64,000 nt of DNA from Chrysaora quinquecirrha (GCA_014526335.1 JACTAT010000001.1:3214596-3278595); one strand, 5' to 3'; counted from the first letter of the stretch, positions 1 to 13,744 are shown. Numbers and translations are program-made. The notes: generated from the letters alone by a model not told the origin.

Positions 1-230
1 CACAGTGACACCAGATTCTCTCTAATCATTAGTAAAAAACTCTCTCTAATTACTTGACATTCTACTGCTTTCGAGGGGCGTAGCTGCACCCCTGTAGCCC
101 AAATTCACTAAATCTGTACTTTATCATAAACCACACGCCATTATCTAATCATCCAACATCTCTCTCTAATTCCAAACACTTTTACCTTAAAAGGGGGAGC
201 AATAAGACCATTTTGGCACCAATATCTCAC

Positions 231-2885
231 CTTGGTCATCAAATGCATGTGACAGTTCATGCCCCATTACCATTCCTATACCACCGTAGTTGATTGGCCT
301 AAAACGAAACGATATAAAAACGTTTTTATATATAATTCACTAGGCTACGAAATCCCTTGCAAGTCACGATGCGTTTTCTTACAATATCTACACAAAGACG
401 ATGAAGGTTAAGGTGAAATGGTGTATTTAGCGCTAGTCGCCGGGATCTCAGTAGTAGGTTAACTAATTGGGACCTCGCTACTGTAGCTGAGGCTCGAACC
501 AGGACCTTGCTGAGCTTCTGACACCACGAACCAGCTGGATTAGACCACGACGAAACAGCTCCTTCATAGATTATCTCCAATAAAACCCCTAGCCCAGATT
601 AATTGGTCCTAATATACGAAGACCTCAAGAAGATCTAATTAAGGACGACCTATCTGCCAGAAACATTGTTTGTTGTTCTTCGGATTATGAGGTTTGCAAG
701 GTTCAGTAGATGATTACTATTTTTGCATCTTTCGCGTGTCGATCGTAACGATACTCACTTTGGAGCGTGTTGATTGAAAAATGGCGATTGAAGTATAGCA
801 GCCATGAAAACCATTTTATTTCTTCCAGAGTCATAGAATGCGTTGACCATCGAGGGTGGAAACTCCCATCTGCCAAAATAATCGAAGAAAATGTTACATG
901 CCGATTGTAAAGGCCTGGCTAAACTGGGAGACATGTCGTGCGACATTGATGTCCCCTCGGTGTCTCCCAGTTTAGCCTCCTCGGAAACTTTGTAGCAGGA
1001 GGCACGCAAATGTTTCTGGGAGACAACAGAAACATTTCTTGTCTCCGTGACATGCAAATGACTCTGGGGACATGTTGCTCGCTTGTCACTCGTATGTTTA
1101 GCCTCCCACGCGCGACAAGTCTCCTAGTTTAGCCATAGCTTTAGCCCCGTGCTTTGCTGGTATGGCGTTAAAAACAAGGCAGAGATAGAAAATTATCTAT
1201 TTGTAAGAAAGTTGGATCTCCACTAGACGAATTCCTTCTCGCGTAGAGATTTTCTGATGTAAAATAAAAGTGGTTGGCTGCGAGGAAAAGTTGTAACATT
1301 TCGTAGGACATAGAACAATAACATAAGTAGTTGTGTAAAAATAAATGAGTGAATTTCTGTCCCATTCTGTCTTGAGAGACTAGGGAGGGAGGGGGTACCT
1401 TATCCCCCTATCATATATTCTTATTTTCTTAATACATATTTATTGAGAAATTGATTCGTTTGCAAGAGGAATTTCGTCAAACTGTGATCAATAAGAATAA
1501 GAATGCATACTCTTCTCTGTCGACTTTTGAGGCTAATTTTCCCATGTTTTTCCTCTTCTTCATCATTTGTAGTTGCAGAATATTGTTGAAATAGGTGTTA
1601 TCCTTCAGTGAAATCTAAAATTGAACAGAATTTAAACATAGCTACATCTTCCATGGACTACACTGGCTCTGTTTCCATATAAATTGAGTTGAAATAGCCG
1701 TCCTTGTTCTCGCTAGTCAAACCTCAAACTTAGACTCCAAGTTTAGGCAAAAAATGCGCCTATTCTCATCAATTCTCATTCCCTAAAACATTTCTACTTT
1801 TTGAGCAGCTGACAAAATTCCGCATTGATCTAAGCGGGGTTCAAATGATAGCAGGGCCCAATATGGACATCCACGTTTTAGTAGCACGCCGTGTTCAAGA
1901 TTGTAGCCGTTTGCGTTCGGATTCCTTTCTTGCATCAACCAAAGAAGGCGATAACAATGACTCCTTTACAACCTTTTAAGTATTTAATTGTTCGGATGAA
2001 AATTGAAATTGAAGATGGCGTACCCCTTTGTAGAATTCTGCAAGCTGTTTCGTATTCTGTATAAATGATGGATAAGCAATGTTGCCAATAATTGCCTTCC
2101 CCTGTAATTTGAAGAACGTCAGATTAGTACGAGTAAAATATCTAATTAGAAACTCCCCGAATTTCCACGTCAGCAAGGGAAGTGCACCCTCTAGCCATGG
2201 GGAACATGGTCGGTTTCTTGACACCGCCATCAAACACAGCGCATTGGATGTTTGCTCTAAATTTACTTTGATTTGGGCAAGGGTACTCCAAGAGGAGGGG
2301 GAAATAGACTACAGTTTAGTGCAAGTAGCTGATAGCTTTTGACCAGGATTGGAGTCAAAGAAGCTCCCCAACAGTCACTTATTCCAGAGCCAGAAGCATT
2401 ATACGTAACTTTCCCAAACCATAGTTGAAGGTAAAGGTGTATCTATCGCCAGTCACTAGGATCTTAGATAGATCAACTAACGAAACCTTAAAACTTGCTT
2501 GCACGCTTCTTTACTGGGGCTCGGACCCCGAACGTATTGAGCTTACTAACACCACGCGTGGTAGCTTGAAGAGACCACGACGCCATATAATCTTCTGCAT
2601 TAAACTGCGTTTAGCATAACCCTTTATTAAAACGAAGAAGTTCATATACTGAATTTGGAATTGTTTTACTTGTTTTTAAAGCGAATTGTTGCAAATCAAA
2701 TTACTTACCTTTTTGATAGCTCTCAATTTAGTTTCTTTATCCATCCACTCTGATTTTTCAAGAATACCCAGAAAAGATTCTTTTATGTCATTTATCATTC
2801 TTTCAACCTGAAGCATATTTATTTCATTTAGAAAACATTACTAACTAACTAATTAATTAACTAACTAACTAACTAACTAATTAAT

Positions 2886-2916
<31 letters not shown>

Positions 2917-2921
2917 TTAAT

Positions 2922-2964
<43 letters not shown>

Positions 2965-3044
2965 GTAACTATCTAACTAACTAACTAACTAACTAAATAA
3001 CTGACTAACTAACTAACTAACTAGTTAACTGACTAACTAACTAT

Positions 3045-3099
<55 letters not shown>

Positions 3100-3156
3100 G
3101 CTAACTAAATAACTGACTAACTAACTAACTAACTAGCTAACTGACTAACTAACTAC

Positions 3157-3198
<42 letters not shown>

Positions 3199-6100
3199 GA
3201 CTGACTGACTGACTGACTGACTACTAACTAAGCAACTAACTAACTAACTAACTAACTAGCTAACTAACTAGTTAACTAAATAATTAATAAACTAACTAAC
3301 TAAACTAAACTAAACTAACTAGCAGAGCGTCTTAGTTACCTCTTTCTTATCAGAATCTGTAATCTTTTCTTTGACTAGCATTGCTCCTAATGCCATTCCC
3401 ATTGTATTTTCCACTTGTCGAAGACATTTCTGCCATCTTGGATCTGGAGTTCCAACACCAGTGAAAGCTTTCGTCATTTCAAAGAAAACATTTTCTACTG
3501 CTTTTGGCAGAAAGTCTTTGAATTCTTTTACCAAACTCCATATGAAATAGTTTGCCAATGTTCTGAGGAAGAAAAAGAAGCAATAAAAGTTTTGGGGGGG
3601 CTGCTGTGGTGTCAGGGATCTCTAAGTGCTGGTTTAGACGATTGATATGATGAAATACATGTTGGTCTTACGTTTCAGAAGTTCTGTTGAGAATTTCTGC
3701 CATTTTCTTCAAGTAAACCAACGATTGAGTGGCTATTGGAGTTGCTTCTGTTACTTGAAAACCAGTTTTACTGGTTGCAATTTTGAAATAACGAAGCCAG
3801 TCAAGCTAGACAATAAAGAAAGCGTTATAAGATAAACGTTTGAAGCACGAAGAAAACCTAAACGCCAAAAGATGATTTCTGTTTTCTTGTTCTCGCATCA
3901 TTCTCGCACTCAATAAACAAGAATCCTTTAAGGGCGAAAGTTTTGCCACCCACCCAGTTTTTGTTTGGAAGGACTTTGTTGCGAGTGGCATTTCACTTCA
4001 CTCAACATACCAACAATCAATTCACAAGCAATTCTCTTTCATCATTGAAATCCCGAGAGGTTAATATGCTCCAGGCGCAATCAAAGTTTGTCCACTGCAT
4101 CGAACTCCCCAGTAATTTCACCAGTAAACTACACTACAGCGCAGGTATTCTTTCAAAGAGAGTCTTAATTACATCACTAGGGTTACAAGCGGGGATAGAG
4201 ACAATTTTTAGCAAAAGATTGAGAATTCAACTTGCCATACTTTGTTATTTTTAGTTGCAGCTATGAGATCTCGAATCGTTGTCTTCTGTCGGCTTATTGC
4301 AACTTTCCTATATTGATCCATGGGAACTGAAGCCTTTGAAACAAAGAAAATCGCATTTAAAAGCATTTAATCCATGTAAAATTAATTAGCATGCAATGGT
4401 AATTGTTTACCGTTGTTTTACACAATGTTTGACACAATGTTTGAAACAATATTTGAAACAATGTTTGTCACTATGATTGAAGCAATGTTTGACACAATGT
4501 TTGACACAATGTTTGAAACAATGTTTCACACAATGTTTCACACAATGTTTTACAATGTTTGACATTTGACACATTGTTTGGAACAATGCTGGAAACAATG
4601 TTTGACCAAATGTTTGACACAATGTTTGAAGTTTGGTCACATAACAAAAGTTTTCAAAAGCATTAGTGAGCGAATTTTGCTTGTCAAGTAATGTTTTGTG
4701 GCGTGCAAAAACATCAAACATTGCTTGTAAATCAAATCTCAAATGTTTCACGAGCAATGTTTGATCGTCTAGTCAGGTGTTTAGAAGGAAGTGCGGAATA
4801 AGGGACGAAAACTAAATTTACAAATTACTCAGTTTCTTTACACTTCATATTCTGTTACACTGAGCGATTGTTGCAGTTCTTTACTGCCAAAAGAAATTTA
4901 AGAATAATACCTTCCTAATTTCTTTCTCGAGCTCCAAGACATCATTCATAAAATTCGTAACATTCTCTCCACCAAGTAATTTCATAACCTCATGCATTGC
5001 TTTTGTGTAACTATCTACAACCTGCAAATGTGTGCAATTTCGTGTTAGGCAATGATTAATACAGTGATCAAGGAAGTGAATGGGCCTTGTAACAGCGCAT
5101 ATATCCGAGAAGCATTTAACTATCCAAAAAGGTGTACAATATTCAAGATTTCCAAGGGATCTCAGTGAAATCAACAGAATTAACAGCATGGGTTTGCGAG
5201 AATTCCAAGGAGCGAATCGCCCTTCGAATATAGCAAGTGCGCGACTTTCAACATTGTTCGTTTGATTCTCGGTCGTATAAACTGAACGTCCCACACCCAT
5301 CATCAAAAGTTGAAGATTGCTTGGTTGGTGCTTGTTCGAAAGAAAAGATTCAGCTAATTTTGCTTTTCTGGCAGTAATATCATCTGCCCCCTGTAAGTAT
5401 GCATCCTTAGGGTATAAGAAACTTTATAAGATAGGGTTTGGGCCATTTATTTTCCCTTTTCATCGCAATCTTTTTCGTCAATTGATTGCAAGAACTACTT
5501 ACCATTACTTTGCCATTTTTATCAGATGAGAACATTCCATTGTGTGGTTGACTAACCTACAAACAAGACAGTTTAGCATGGTCTAGTGTGTTAATAAGAT
5601 GCACTTTATTCTTCGATTTAACATCATATAGTATATTTTACATAAATAGAAACAAGTAGTTTAACTTAGTGTCGTGTAGTGTGATGCAGTGTTGTGCAAC
5701 ACACTGTAGGGAAGTTTAGTGTAGTGTAGTGTAGTTTAGTGTGATGAAGTGTAGTGTAGTGCATTGTAGTGTAGTGTAGTGAAATGTAGTTTAGTGTAGT
5801 ATTGTTTAATGTAGTGTAATGCATCACAGTGTAGTGTAGTTTAGTGTAGTGTAGTGTAGTGTAATGTAGTGTAGTGTAGTGTAGTGTAATGTAGTGTAGT
5901 GTAGTGTAGTGGGTTGCAGTGTATAATGTGATGTAATGCAGTGTAGTGTAGTGTTGTGAAATGTAGTGTAGTATAGTGTAGTGTAGCGTTTTGTAATGTA
6001 GTGTAGTGTTGTGAAATGTAGTGCAGCGTAGCGTAGTGTAGCCTAGTGTAGCGTAGTGTAGTATGGTGCAGTATTATGGGTATGATAAAGTATGTTGTTA

Positions 6101-6930
6101 TTTACTACAAAGGTCAAAGAAAACATAATTACCTTTATTATGTGATTGGTCGAATTCTTGATATCTACAACAACCCTCAGATCAAAGAGCGGTGAGTCTG
6201 TTTCCATGTAGACAATAGGAGGAAATACTTCATGTATCTTTGCCAAAATCTCCGTAAGATCCCATGACTTTTCATCCCATGATGCATTGAGAGCTTTACA
6301 AGATCCTAGTTTGGTTATAAGTTGCATGAAAGGATGAAGTCCTATTTTTTCAATGGCGTCGATATTTTTGCAAGAATTATAGAGATTGTACAGTTCAATT
6401 TCAGCAGGACTGTCTTTGTTAGGCGTGTTGGCATCTAAGCTCTTTTTCAAAAGTTTGTCATTTGCATCTGTCAGATCCCAAAAAGTATCCCAAGCAGATT
6501 TGCTATCTGGAATATAGGCCCTCTTCTTCCATCCCCCGCATGCGTACTCATAAAAATTCTCACACGGGTCTGCTGTTTTGTCCGCATAACTAAGAATCTG
6601 TGATGCAAGCGAAATGCATTCTGGGGATAAACATACGGGGACTTTTGGCTGTGGTTGCTTTGTTGCGCAGGGTTTTGAACTCGGTTGTGCATGATTTGGC
6701 ATCGGCTTTGAAGAGTCTGTCCCTTCAGAATTGTCCTTTTTCCCAAGTTTTGTGACGTAGATACCGATAAGTACTATACATACAACGAGCAATATCAGGG
6801 TAATTGCGAGATGTAGTATTTGATACTTGGTCCATTTATTCGCTGGTTTAACTATTCCCACTTCTACTTTTGCATCCTCCGTTGTGCCGTTTTTCTTCAA
6901 TAGAAAATGCTCGTTGTGGTTTTCAGGCAT
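231..6930 (-). CDS. Neprilysin/ECE-type zinc metallopeptidase (M13 family), 3' end outside window
   Basis: M13 peptidases are type II membrane zinc proteases that cleave small extracellular peptides. Eleven exons fit in phase: 6133-6930, 5503-5556, 4911-5021, 4241-4333, 3672-3805, 3340-3562, 2709-2807, 2024-2101, 1511-1602, 759-869 and 231-298. They give 620 codons so far. Residues about 38-59 are one hydrophobic membrane segment after a short cytosolic tail. The N-terminal M13 domain follows, with the motif [14 protein letters not shown]; later landmarks are [29 protein letters not shown] and VNAFYD. The last exon encodes [11 protein letters not shown], the HExxH zinc site (residues about 611-615), preceded by NYGGIG. 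The exon with the third zinc ligand (ExxxD) and the C-terminus should lie left of base 1. Introns hold (CTAA)n, (GTAGT)n and a caatgttt repeat. The family is certain; the subfamily (neprilysin, ECE or other) cannot be settled here. Confidence 0.93.
400..565 (-). repeat. SINE family A copy in M13 intron 10
   Basis: On the minus strand it reads GGTTCGTGGTGTCAGAAGCTC, box B GGTTCGAGCC and ACTGAGATCCCGGCGACTAG, colinear with the 58.0-kb copy. It lies between the last two M13 exons in the window. Confidence 0.7.
2423..2590 (-). repeat. SINE family A copy in M13 intron 7
   Basis: A diverged copy on the minus strand with GTGTTAGTAAGCTCAATACG, a box-B-like GGGGTCCGAGCC and CTAAGATCCTAGTGACTGGC. Confidence 0.65.
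2835..3320. repeat. (CTAA)n microsatellite in M13 intron 6
   Basis: About 480 bp of CTAA units with CTGA, CTAG and TTAA variants, including a CTGA run near 3200. Confidence 0.98.
4400..4775. repeat. caatgtttgacacaatgttt repeat plus end of the GATCAAACATT MITE
   Basis: Roughly 20 short units of CAATGTTTGACA/CAATGTTTGAAA, followed by a MITE-type end (CAATGTTTGATCGTCTAGTC). It lies in M13 intron 3; the antisense ORF here is a shadow. Confidence 0.85.
5640..6070. repeat. (GTAGT)n microsatellite in M13 intron 1
   Basis: Long array of GTGTAGTGTA units with variants, ending just downstream of the exon 1 donor. Confidence 0.95.
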
Positions 6931-7904
6931 GTCTTTGCTTGACGTATCGGCCTAATTGTAAGGAAAATAAAGGCATATAGTTTGTGTCTTGTTATCCGCA
7001 GCAATGCTATACGATTTTATACTTAAATCATTTATCATATATATCATTTATTTGAGGCCTTATATTTTTTATGGCAGGGTTAAGACTATCAGGCTGCTTT
7101 AAGCCAAAACACACGAGAATGAAAAAATTTACTAAATCCAACAGAACAACAAAAACAACAATGCAACAACAACAACAACAATAGCAACAACAACAACAAC
7201 AACAGATATCCTTGGAACCGTGGTTGATCTAGTAATAGTATCAACTTAAAATTGATTTTGCTTCACAAGCCACCTGCGAAATTAAATTAATTAATTTTCT
7301 TCCTTTCAAACTTTATCTAATACTTACGTTTTCTCGGTTTATCATTTTTCCGTGTCAGTGGCTAACATTTAAAGATTAAAAGACAAATGTGTACGTAGAG
7401 TTTGAAAAACTCAAGGAAAATCAAAATCAAGAACGTCATCTAGTCAAGCTATTTACGCGATTGAAGCTGCAAAATGTTAGCTTATCTAATCTTTTATTTG
7501 ATAATCGGCATGATGAAAATTATCATCGCCAGGACAGGTGCAGGCGAGTGCAAAATCTATGTGTATTCGCGTCTTGACATTGCGTCACTCTATACGCAGT
7601 TCAACTGAAATTTTGCCTTAAAACGCCACTTGGCTGAATATTCATAAAAACCTACACATCAACCTTAAAGTTGAGCGCATTCATTTAACTCTCGTATTGC
7701 TACACTTTAAGCAAGGCTGCAATGATTAATTTCACCAGCCGCTTCATTCTCACATGCGAGTGAAATTATTCTTATTTGGCCAGGCGATGACTATAGCTGC
7801 ATGCGTTTCGTGCCTGCACGCAGACTCAGACACTTACACTTATGAAAGTGTCCGAGTTTGCGCGCTGCCTTATACCAAGTAAAAACCATAATGATATAAA
7901 TAAG

Positions 7905-8900
7905 CGAATAGCTCCGCTTTAGCATGATGCTGATGATGCAGGGGGCCTATAGTTTTCCTGTGTAAGGGCTTTTTATGGAAACCAGGCCATTATGTAGGGT
8001 ACTCCTTAGACTTACTACATAAGTCTCGCTACTTCGCTCGATGTTGTTGTTGCTGTATTCTAGAATCGCTCAGTGTGGAGTGACAAATCAAAATAAGGGG
8101 GCGTAAACTAGAGCCTCGTGTCGTGAGTCTGGGTACTTCGCCTCGAAATCTCGAAGCATCGAAATCTCGAAGCATGCGAAAAAGCGAATCAGAAATGCAA
8201 CAATGTTGCTTTGTTGGTGCAATGGACTACAGTTTCCCTGTGTAAGGGATTTTTACGGAAACCAGAACAATATGTTTGGAATTCCTTCCGTTTTTACGGT
8301 ACATATAGCATTCTGAATAATGCAAGTACATCGAAAACGCTGTGTTTGCGAAAATAGCAAATCAGAAATGCATTTATTTTGCTTTTTTGATGCAAAGTAC
8401 TATAATTCTCCCCTGTTTAGAGCTTTTTCACGAAAAGTAGATCATTATGTAGGGGAACTTCTCCCCTTTTTGCTGTCCTTATAGCATTGTGATTAATGCA
8501 AGTGGCTCGAAATCTCGGAGCATGCGAAAAGAGCGAATCGAAAATGCAGCTTTGCTGGTGCAAAGGACTATAGTACCCTTGTGTAGAGCTTTTAACGAAT
8601 GGCAGACCAATACGTTGGGAGTTTCTTCAATTTCTACTGTACATATAGCATTGTGAATAATACAGGTACCTCGAAGTTTCGAATCATAAGAAAAGAGCGA
8701 TTTAGAAATGCATTAATGTTGCTTTGTTTTTGCAGATATCTATGCTACCCCTGTGCGGAGCTTTCTTACGAAACGAAAGCCACTTTGTAGGGAACTTCTT
8801 CCTTTATGCGGTACGCATAGCATTCTGGATAATGCAAGTACCTTCAAATGGATATGCTTGCAAAAAGAGTGAATCGAAAATGCAGCTTTGCTGGTGCAAA
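7905..8900. repeat. Degenerate tandem satellite, period about 171 bp
   Basis: The motif GCGAATCRGAAATG recurs at about 8184, 8355, 8533, 8697 and 8868 (spacings 171, 178, 164, 171). Each unit also carries tgcaaaggactatagt, ctgtgtagagctttt and catagcattctgaataatgc. A related unit starts near 7907. No coding capacity. Confidence 0.85.
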
Positions 8901-9689
8901 AGAAACACACCCATTACACATGTATGATTTCCTTCCCTTTGTCTTTGCAAAAATGAATTCCGCTTGCAAGGGTTTAGTTGTCAGTTATTTAGAGCAGATT
9001 TAATAAATCAAGCGAAAACTCGCGTTGAAATTTATCTAAAAACAACAAATATACAGCTGTAGCAGCGCTGATGTTGACATTTTAATAAATTCTGCTTGAA
9101 ATGGTATCAGCTGAAACATAATTGATTATGGTCCGACACTCAAAATACGGCGATTAACTAAGCTCTGGAAAAATATATAAATTATTCAAAGCAACTATCT
9201 AAGTGAACGACAAAGGCTTGTTTGATATTTTCAAATCTCTTGCATACGAAATTCAATCAATACTATTAAGTATGCGCTATTTTGAACAGAGATTGAATCT
9301 GCGCTCGATTAATCAACTGAGATCAGGTTTACTCAGCTGCACTATTGGAATCTGAAGATTAACTTCTACCTGCATATTTTGATTATCTCTCAGAGCACTA
9401 ATAACACAAATCGTTGAAATTTTTCATGCTAAAGTAAACGCAGCTGACTTGCTCCAACGAAGAGATTAAAACTTCAGATAAGGAAAATCGGGGCATATTT
9501 TTTAGATTCGGGGCAGTTTGAAGTGCTCGACTTTGACGCTAGCGAAAATAGGGTTTAAGATAGGGCCGAACTATAGATTTTGTGGCGCTCTATGTTGCAA
9601 TTTTGATTACCTCTTAGGTAAATTCACACACTTTGAAGAGAACGATTCCGTATTTGATTTATGAAGCTGGCAGCAAGCAAACAAGCAAC

Positions 9690-9960
9690 CCTTTTTTGAC
9701 GCATGCCAGAGGTACAAGCCTGGACCTGCTGCTTGTGCCCCTAGATTGATACTCAAGAACGAATACCCTGGGTACTCATTAACCAGCCTCGGAAAGATGG
9801 ACAGCTTAGCTGACTGTATCAAAAGTGGTCCCGACGCGATTTGAACCCACTTCTCCCTGATCGTGGGCTGACACCTTGTTCGTTTTTAATATCAGCTTGC
9901 AGGATCACAAGCTGCAGGTCCACATCAGCTGCATAGGTGTCTTAATATACCTTGAATCTC
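9690..9960 (-). repeat. SINE family B copy, inverted
   Basis: On the minus strand: box-B-like GGGTTCAAATCGCGTCGGGA CCACTTTTGATACAG, and GAGTACCCAGGGTATTCG. Confidence 0.6.
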
Positions 9961-10904
9961 ATTAACAAATTGCGATAGCGTGCTTGCTTGCTTGATTAAC
10001 TGGAACTTAAACTAAAAGCTTACATCATTACCGTCTCTCTTGCCTTAGTTATAAAGTATGACACCGTTTTCTAACTATACTATGCGAAAGCCTGGGATCA
10101 TTTCTACGGTACTTTTCTTCACTCTCTGCGACGAATAGATTAACAGATATTGCAGTCCATCGCATATGTAGCGACGAACTCGTTCTCTTTGCGCGAAGCT
10201 AGAGCCCGTCTAAAGACCTACTTAATGTTTGAGATTCTGTAAGGCAACTTAACATCTTAAAACTTTTGCTTATTTAAAGTGTATAGTGGTACACACTCTC
10301 AAAGGATGAGCAATATAGCCTTTTCCATTTCATAATTGTTTTTAGGGGCCATTTTGACTTGTTGCGATTTCGATTAGCGAGCAGAAATCCAATCAAAATC
10401 GTAACTAATTCGATAATATTGCATCGCTCTTAGCAGACCGCAAAGAGGCCAAGCAAAGGTTAAGTAGAAACTTTCTTTGCTGTCAAGATTCCCAGAGACT
10501 TAGAGAGAACCTTTGCAGCAACTGTCCTACAGAATTTCAGGAGGCTTTGTAGTTTAAAGGCCCATTTCAACTTCGTTCCCATTCGCTGTTCGCTAGCCAT
10601 CAAAAAAAGGCGAACGCAAAGCGATTTTAATTTCCGCTGCAAGTCAAGCTCAAGCTTTAGAAAAAGTTCCACTTTGTTTATCCCCTAAAATTGATCACGA
10701 AGGCTGTATTCTGTTCGCAAGAGAGCGGCGAACTTCATGCGAACGAAGTGGAAATGGGCCTTATTGCACGTAGTACACTGCCGACTGCTGCATTTTAGAA
10801 TCACTATTATAATGCCAAAGTATCTTATCCGATTAATACGCTTGTTGAAGATTAAGCCGATACAAAGAATAATGCAAAAGTCAAGTGAATATTTCAGATT
10901 CAGA

Positions 10905-11035
10905 ACTCAGGGAGGTGGGGGTTTGAGCCCCAGCCACTGTAGGGTTACAGCCAGGGTCGAGACCTCGCTACTTCTGAAATTCTAGCGATCGACACTAAAA
11001 CGCCATTTCGCCTTCACCTGTCTATTGCGTTTCGT
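10905..11035 (+). repeat. SINE family A partial copy
   Basis: Contains GGGGTTTGAGCCCCAGCCAC, GTCGAGACCTCGCTACTTCT and GCCATTTCGCCTTCACCTG, colinear with the 58.0-kb copy; the tRNA-like head is missing. Confidence 0.65.
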
Positions 11036-12084
11036 TGTCTTAAAAAACTCTGCAAGGGACTTTGACTACAATATGGGTGCCTACATTTACGAATCCATGA
11101 TACGAAGTTTCGACAACCATTTCTTGAAGAAATGAGTGTATGTGGACAATATTAAAGTATCCTTTAAAACCCTACTGGATTCAGGGTGATATGAAAATGT
11201 AGCTAATACGAATCAAACCGACACCTCAAGAAAGGACTTCAAAGATGCTCCAGCCCAAATTATTTGAGAATGCCTATACACGACATACACATCGGTATTA
11301 GCAGCGAACTGAAATTGCAATACATGGATACCTTATGAAATCTCTCACCTGCGTTGTTCCTTTCAAAATTCTCGCGAATGCTATCTGATTACTCCAAAAT
11401 TATCATTCTTTTTCACAAGATTTCATCCGTGGCGCTTTATGTCGAATAGAATCTTGTTTGGGGCAGAACTTTACCGTCCACACAGTTTTGTGTGAGTTCT
11501 AAAAGAAAAAAAACGACAGAATTGTTTGAGTAATATAGCCGGGGGTAGCGTTAGTAGAAACGACGCATTAGTATACTCAATATGGCTATTGGCCTGGAAC
11601 TGTTACTTGTGTGATGTATGACTCAAAGTTGCTCTGTATCGAAAGCAGAAAACTAATTGCACTAACAAGGGGCCCAAATGATTCCCGAAAGGATTTAAAG
11701 TGTCTGTTATCATTTATAGCAACTGACATTAATAACGGAGCTCCTATTTGAATTTCCTTCAATGTTAGTTGTTGGGTTTGCACGAACGAGTAAATTTTAG
11801 AGTTGTAGTTTAGCTTAGTATTCAAGTATGCAATTGTACAATGTATAGCAAAGTTATTAACATGTTAAGAAGTTTATCTTGGTAGCACAACAATGCCTTG
11901 TAACAAGATTTCTTTCAAATAACAATAGTTGCAGAATTTGTTTGATAACAATGGCTAAAGTGGATAAAAGATATAAATAAAATAGGAACTAGGGATTAGT
12001 ATATAAGAGCTATTTGCAAATTAATCCTTTTGATTGAAAAACGTAAACATAATCATAAACTTTTTAGTAGTAAAAATTTCAAAA

Positions 12085-12178
12085 TTGCGATAAACAGCGG
12101 AAACATTTTCGCGCATAGCTAATAGTTTACCCGAAAACAAGTATGCCCGAAAATGTTTCCGATGTTCATCGTAATTAT
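12085..12178. mobile_element. Short inverted-repeat element next to a hexamer array
   Basis: TTGCGATAAACAGCGGAAAC ATTTTCGCGCATA faces an inverted copy, TATGCCCGAAAATGTTTCCG ATGTTCATCGTAA. Related sequence with GCTTTTTCGTCTGACACTCC occurs at 26219-26410, 32750-32880 and 44400-44560, so this is a dispersed family. Confidence 0.7.
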
Positions 12179-12556
12179 AAACATAAACATAAGCATAAAC
12201 CAAAATTAGAAACAAACATAAACATAAACATAAACATAAACATAAACATAAACATAAGCACAAACATAAACATAAACATAAACATAAACATAAAAATAAA
12301 CATAAACATAAACATAAACATAAACATAAACATAAACATAAACATAAACATAAACAACATAAACATAAACATAAACATAAACATAAACATAAACATATAA
12401 ACATAAACATAAACATAAAAATAAACATAAACATAAACATAAACATAAACATAAACATAAACAACATAAACATAAACATAAACATAAACATAAACATAAA
12501 CATAAGCTCAAACATAAACATAAACATAAACATAGACATAAACATAAACATAAACA
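12179..12556. repeat. (AAACAT)n hexanucleotide array
   Basis: About 60 near-perfect AAACAT units with a few AAAAAT, AGCAC and 5-mer interruptions. All six frames stay open for long stretches, which explains the FMFMFM- and CLCLCL-type ORFs here. Confidence 0.97.
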
Positions 12557-13384
12557 AAAATCTCTTAGAATGGCTCTGTAGGATTGTTTTCGAGATGCGA
12601 GTAGAAATACGTTCCATACAGTTACAAAAAGTTACAAAAATTCTAATTGTAAATATAAAATTGTGAAAATAATAGTCTTTGAGCTGTACAAAACTTTAGG
12701 ATTGCGAAGTATGTCATATCGGAATATATTTCCTCTTCAAGAAACGGTTAAAAATTGTGAACAATTACTATAATGCTTGCGAATTACTTATTAGCTGAAC
12801 AAACTATCAAAACACGATGTAACACAAAAACGCGGGAAAATATACAATGCTGTGCTACAGCAACAACATGGCATACAGCTGATGTGGACCTGCAGCAGAC
12901 AACGTGAAATGAGAGGATTTCCCTCCTGGATGTAATTGAATAAACAAAATATCAACAGTGCAAAGCCTGCACCTGCCAGCGTACTTAAAACATTCACTTG
13001 CTCAATATTCATTCTTTGTCTCTCAGAATGATATTCCTTTTTCAATGTAACATTTTCAAAGAGATTTTAGATTAGGCTTTTCTGGTTTATGGTTTAATCT
13101 TGAAGATTCTCAATCAGTTTTACAGGTTTTAGCAGAAGTATTTCTTGTTGGTTTTTCTAAGTTTAGAATATTCCTAATTTCTAAAATTTCAGTGAATCAT
13201 CTTCGACTTTATAATGCAATCTCTGCTTGCGTTTTATGAATCAAAGCTTTTATCTACTAAAGTTTTTATAGCAGAGACAGGGCGAAGTTTTTCGTGTGCA
13301 TTAACGACAGATTTCATCATCACGCATTAGAAAAGTAGTACTATCTTCATCAAAACAAAAGATTTGGGACTTTGTGTAGGTGCT

Positions 13385-13575
13385 ACGTATGTTAGGCGCT
13401 TGTAGTTGGTTCGAATCTCGTCGGGACCACTTTCCACAAGCCTACAGTTGACTCAGTTTTCCATCCTCCCGTGATCGGTATATAGGTACCTTGGGAGTTC
13501 GTTAGAATATCAGTCTGGGGGCAGAAACTTCAGGTCCAAATTAGCTCTATAGCTGCCAGTACCTCCGACCTGCGT
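13385..13575 (+). repeat. SINE family B copy
   Basis: Starts with a B box (GGTTCGAATCTCGTCGGGA CCACTTTCCACAAG), then CCTCCCGTGATCGGTATATA, and ends GACCTGCGTTAAC. It is shared with 16795-17040 (+) and 9690-9960 (-). The GCTT array begins at its 3' end. Confidence 0.65.
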
Positions 13576-13584
13576 TAACAAAGA

Positions 13585-13592
13585 TTGCTTTG

Positions 13593-13654
<62 letters not shown>

Positions 13655-13744
13655 CGATTGCTTGATTGCTTGCTTGCTTGTTTGCTTGCTTGCTTGCTTG
13701 CTTGTTTGCTTGCTTGCTCTTCTGATTGCTTAATTGCTTGCTTA

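Noticed and set aside
4026..4094. Candidate M13 exon reading WTNFDCAW
   Set aside because: A better exon (3672-3805, starting LDWLRYF) joins exon 4 and exon 6 in phase; including the candidate breaks the phase.
5297..5395. Candidate M13 exon reading [12 protein letters not shown]
   Set aside because: Exons 2 and 3 join directly in phase into a normal M13 sequence without it, and it matches nothing in the family.
12021..12617. Long minus-strand ORF (198 codons) and companions in other frames
   Set aside because: Made almost wholly of the AAACAT hexamer array; all frames are open because of the repeat.
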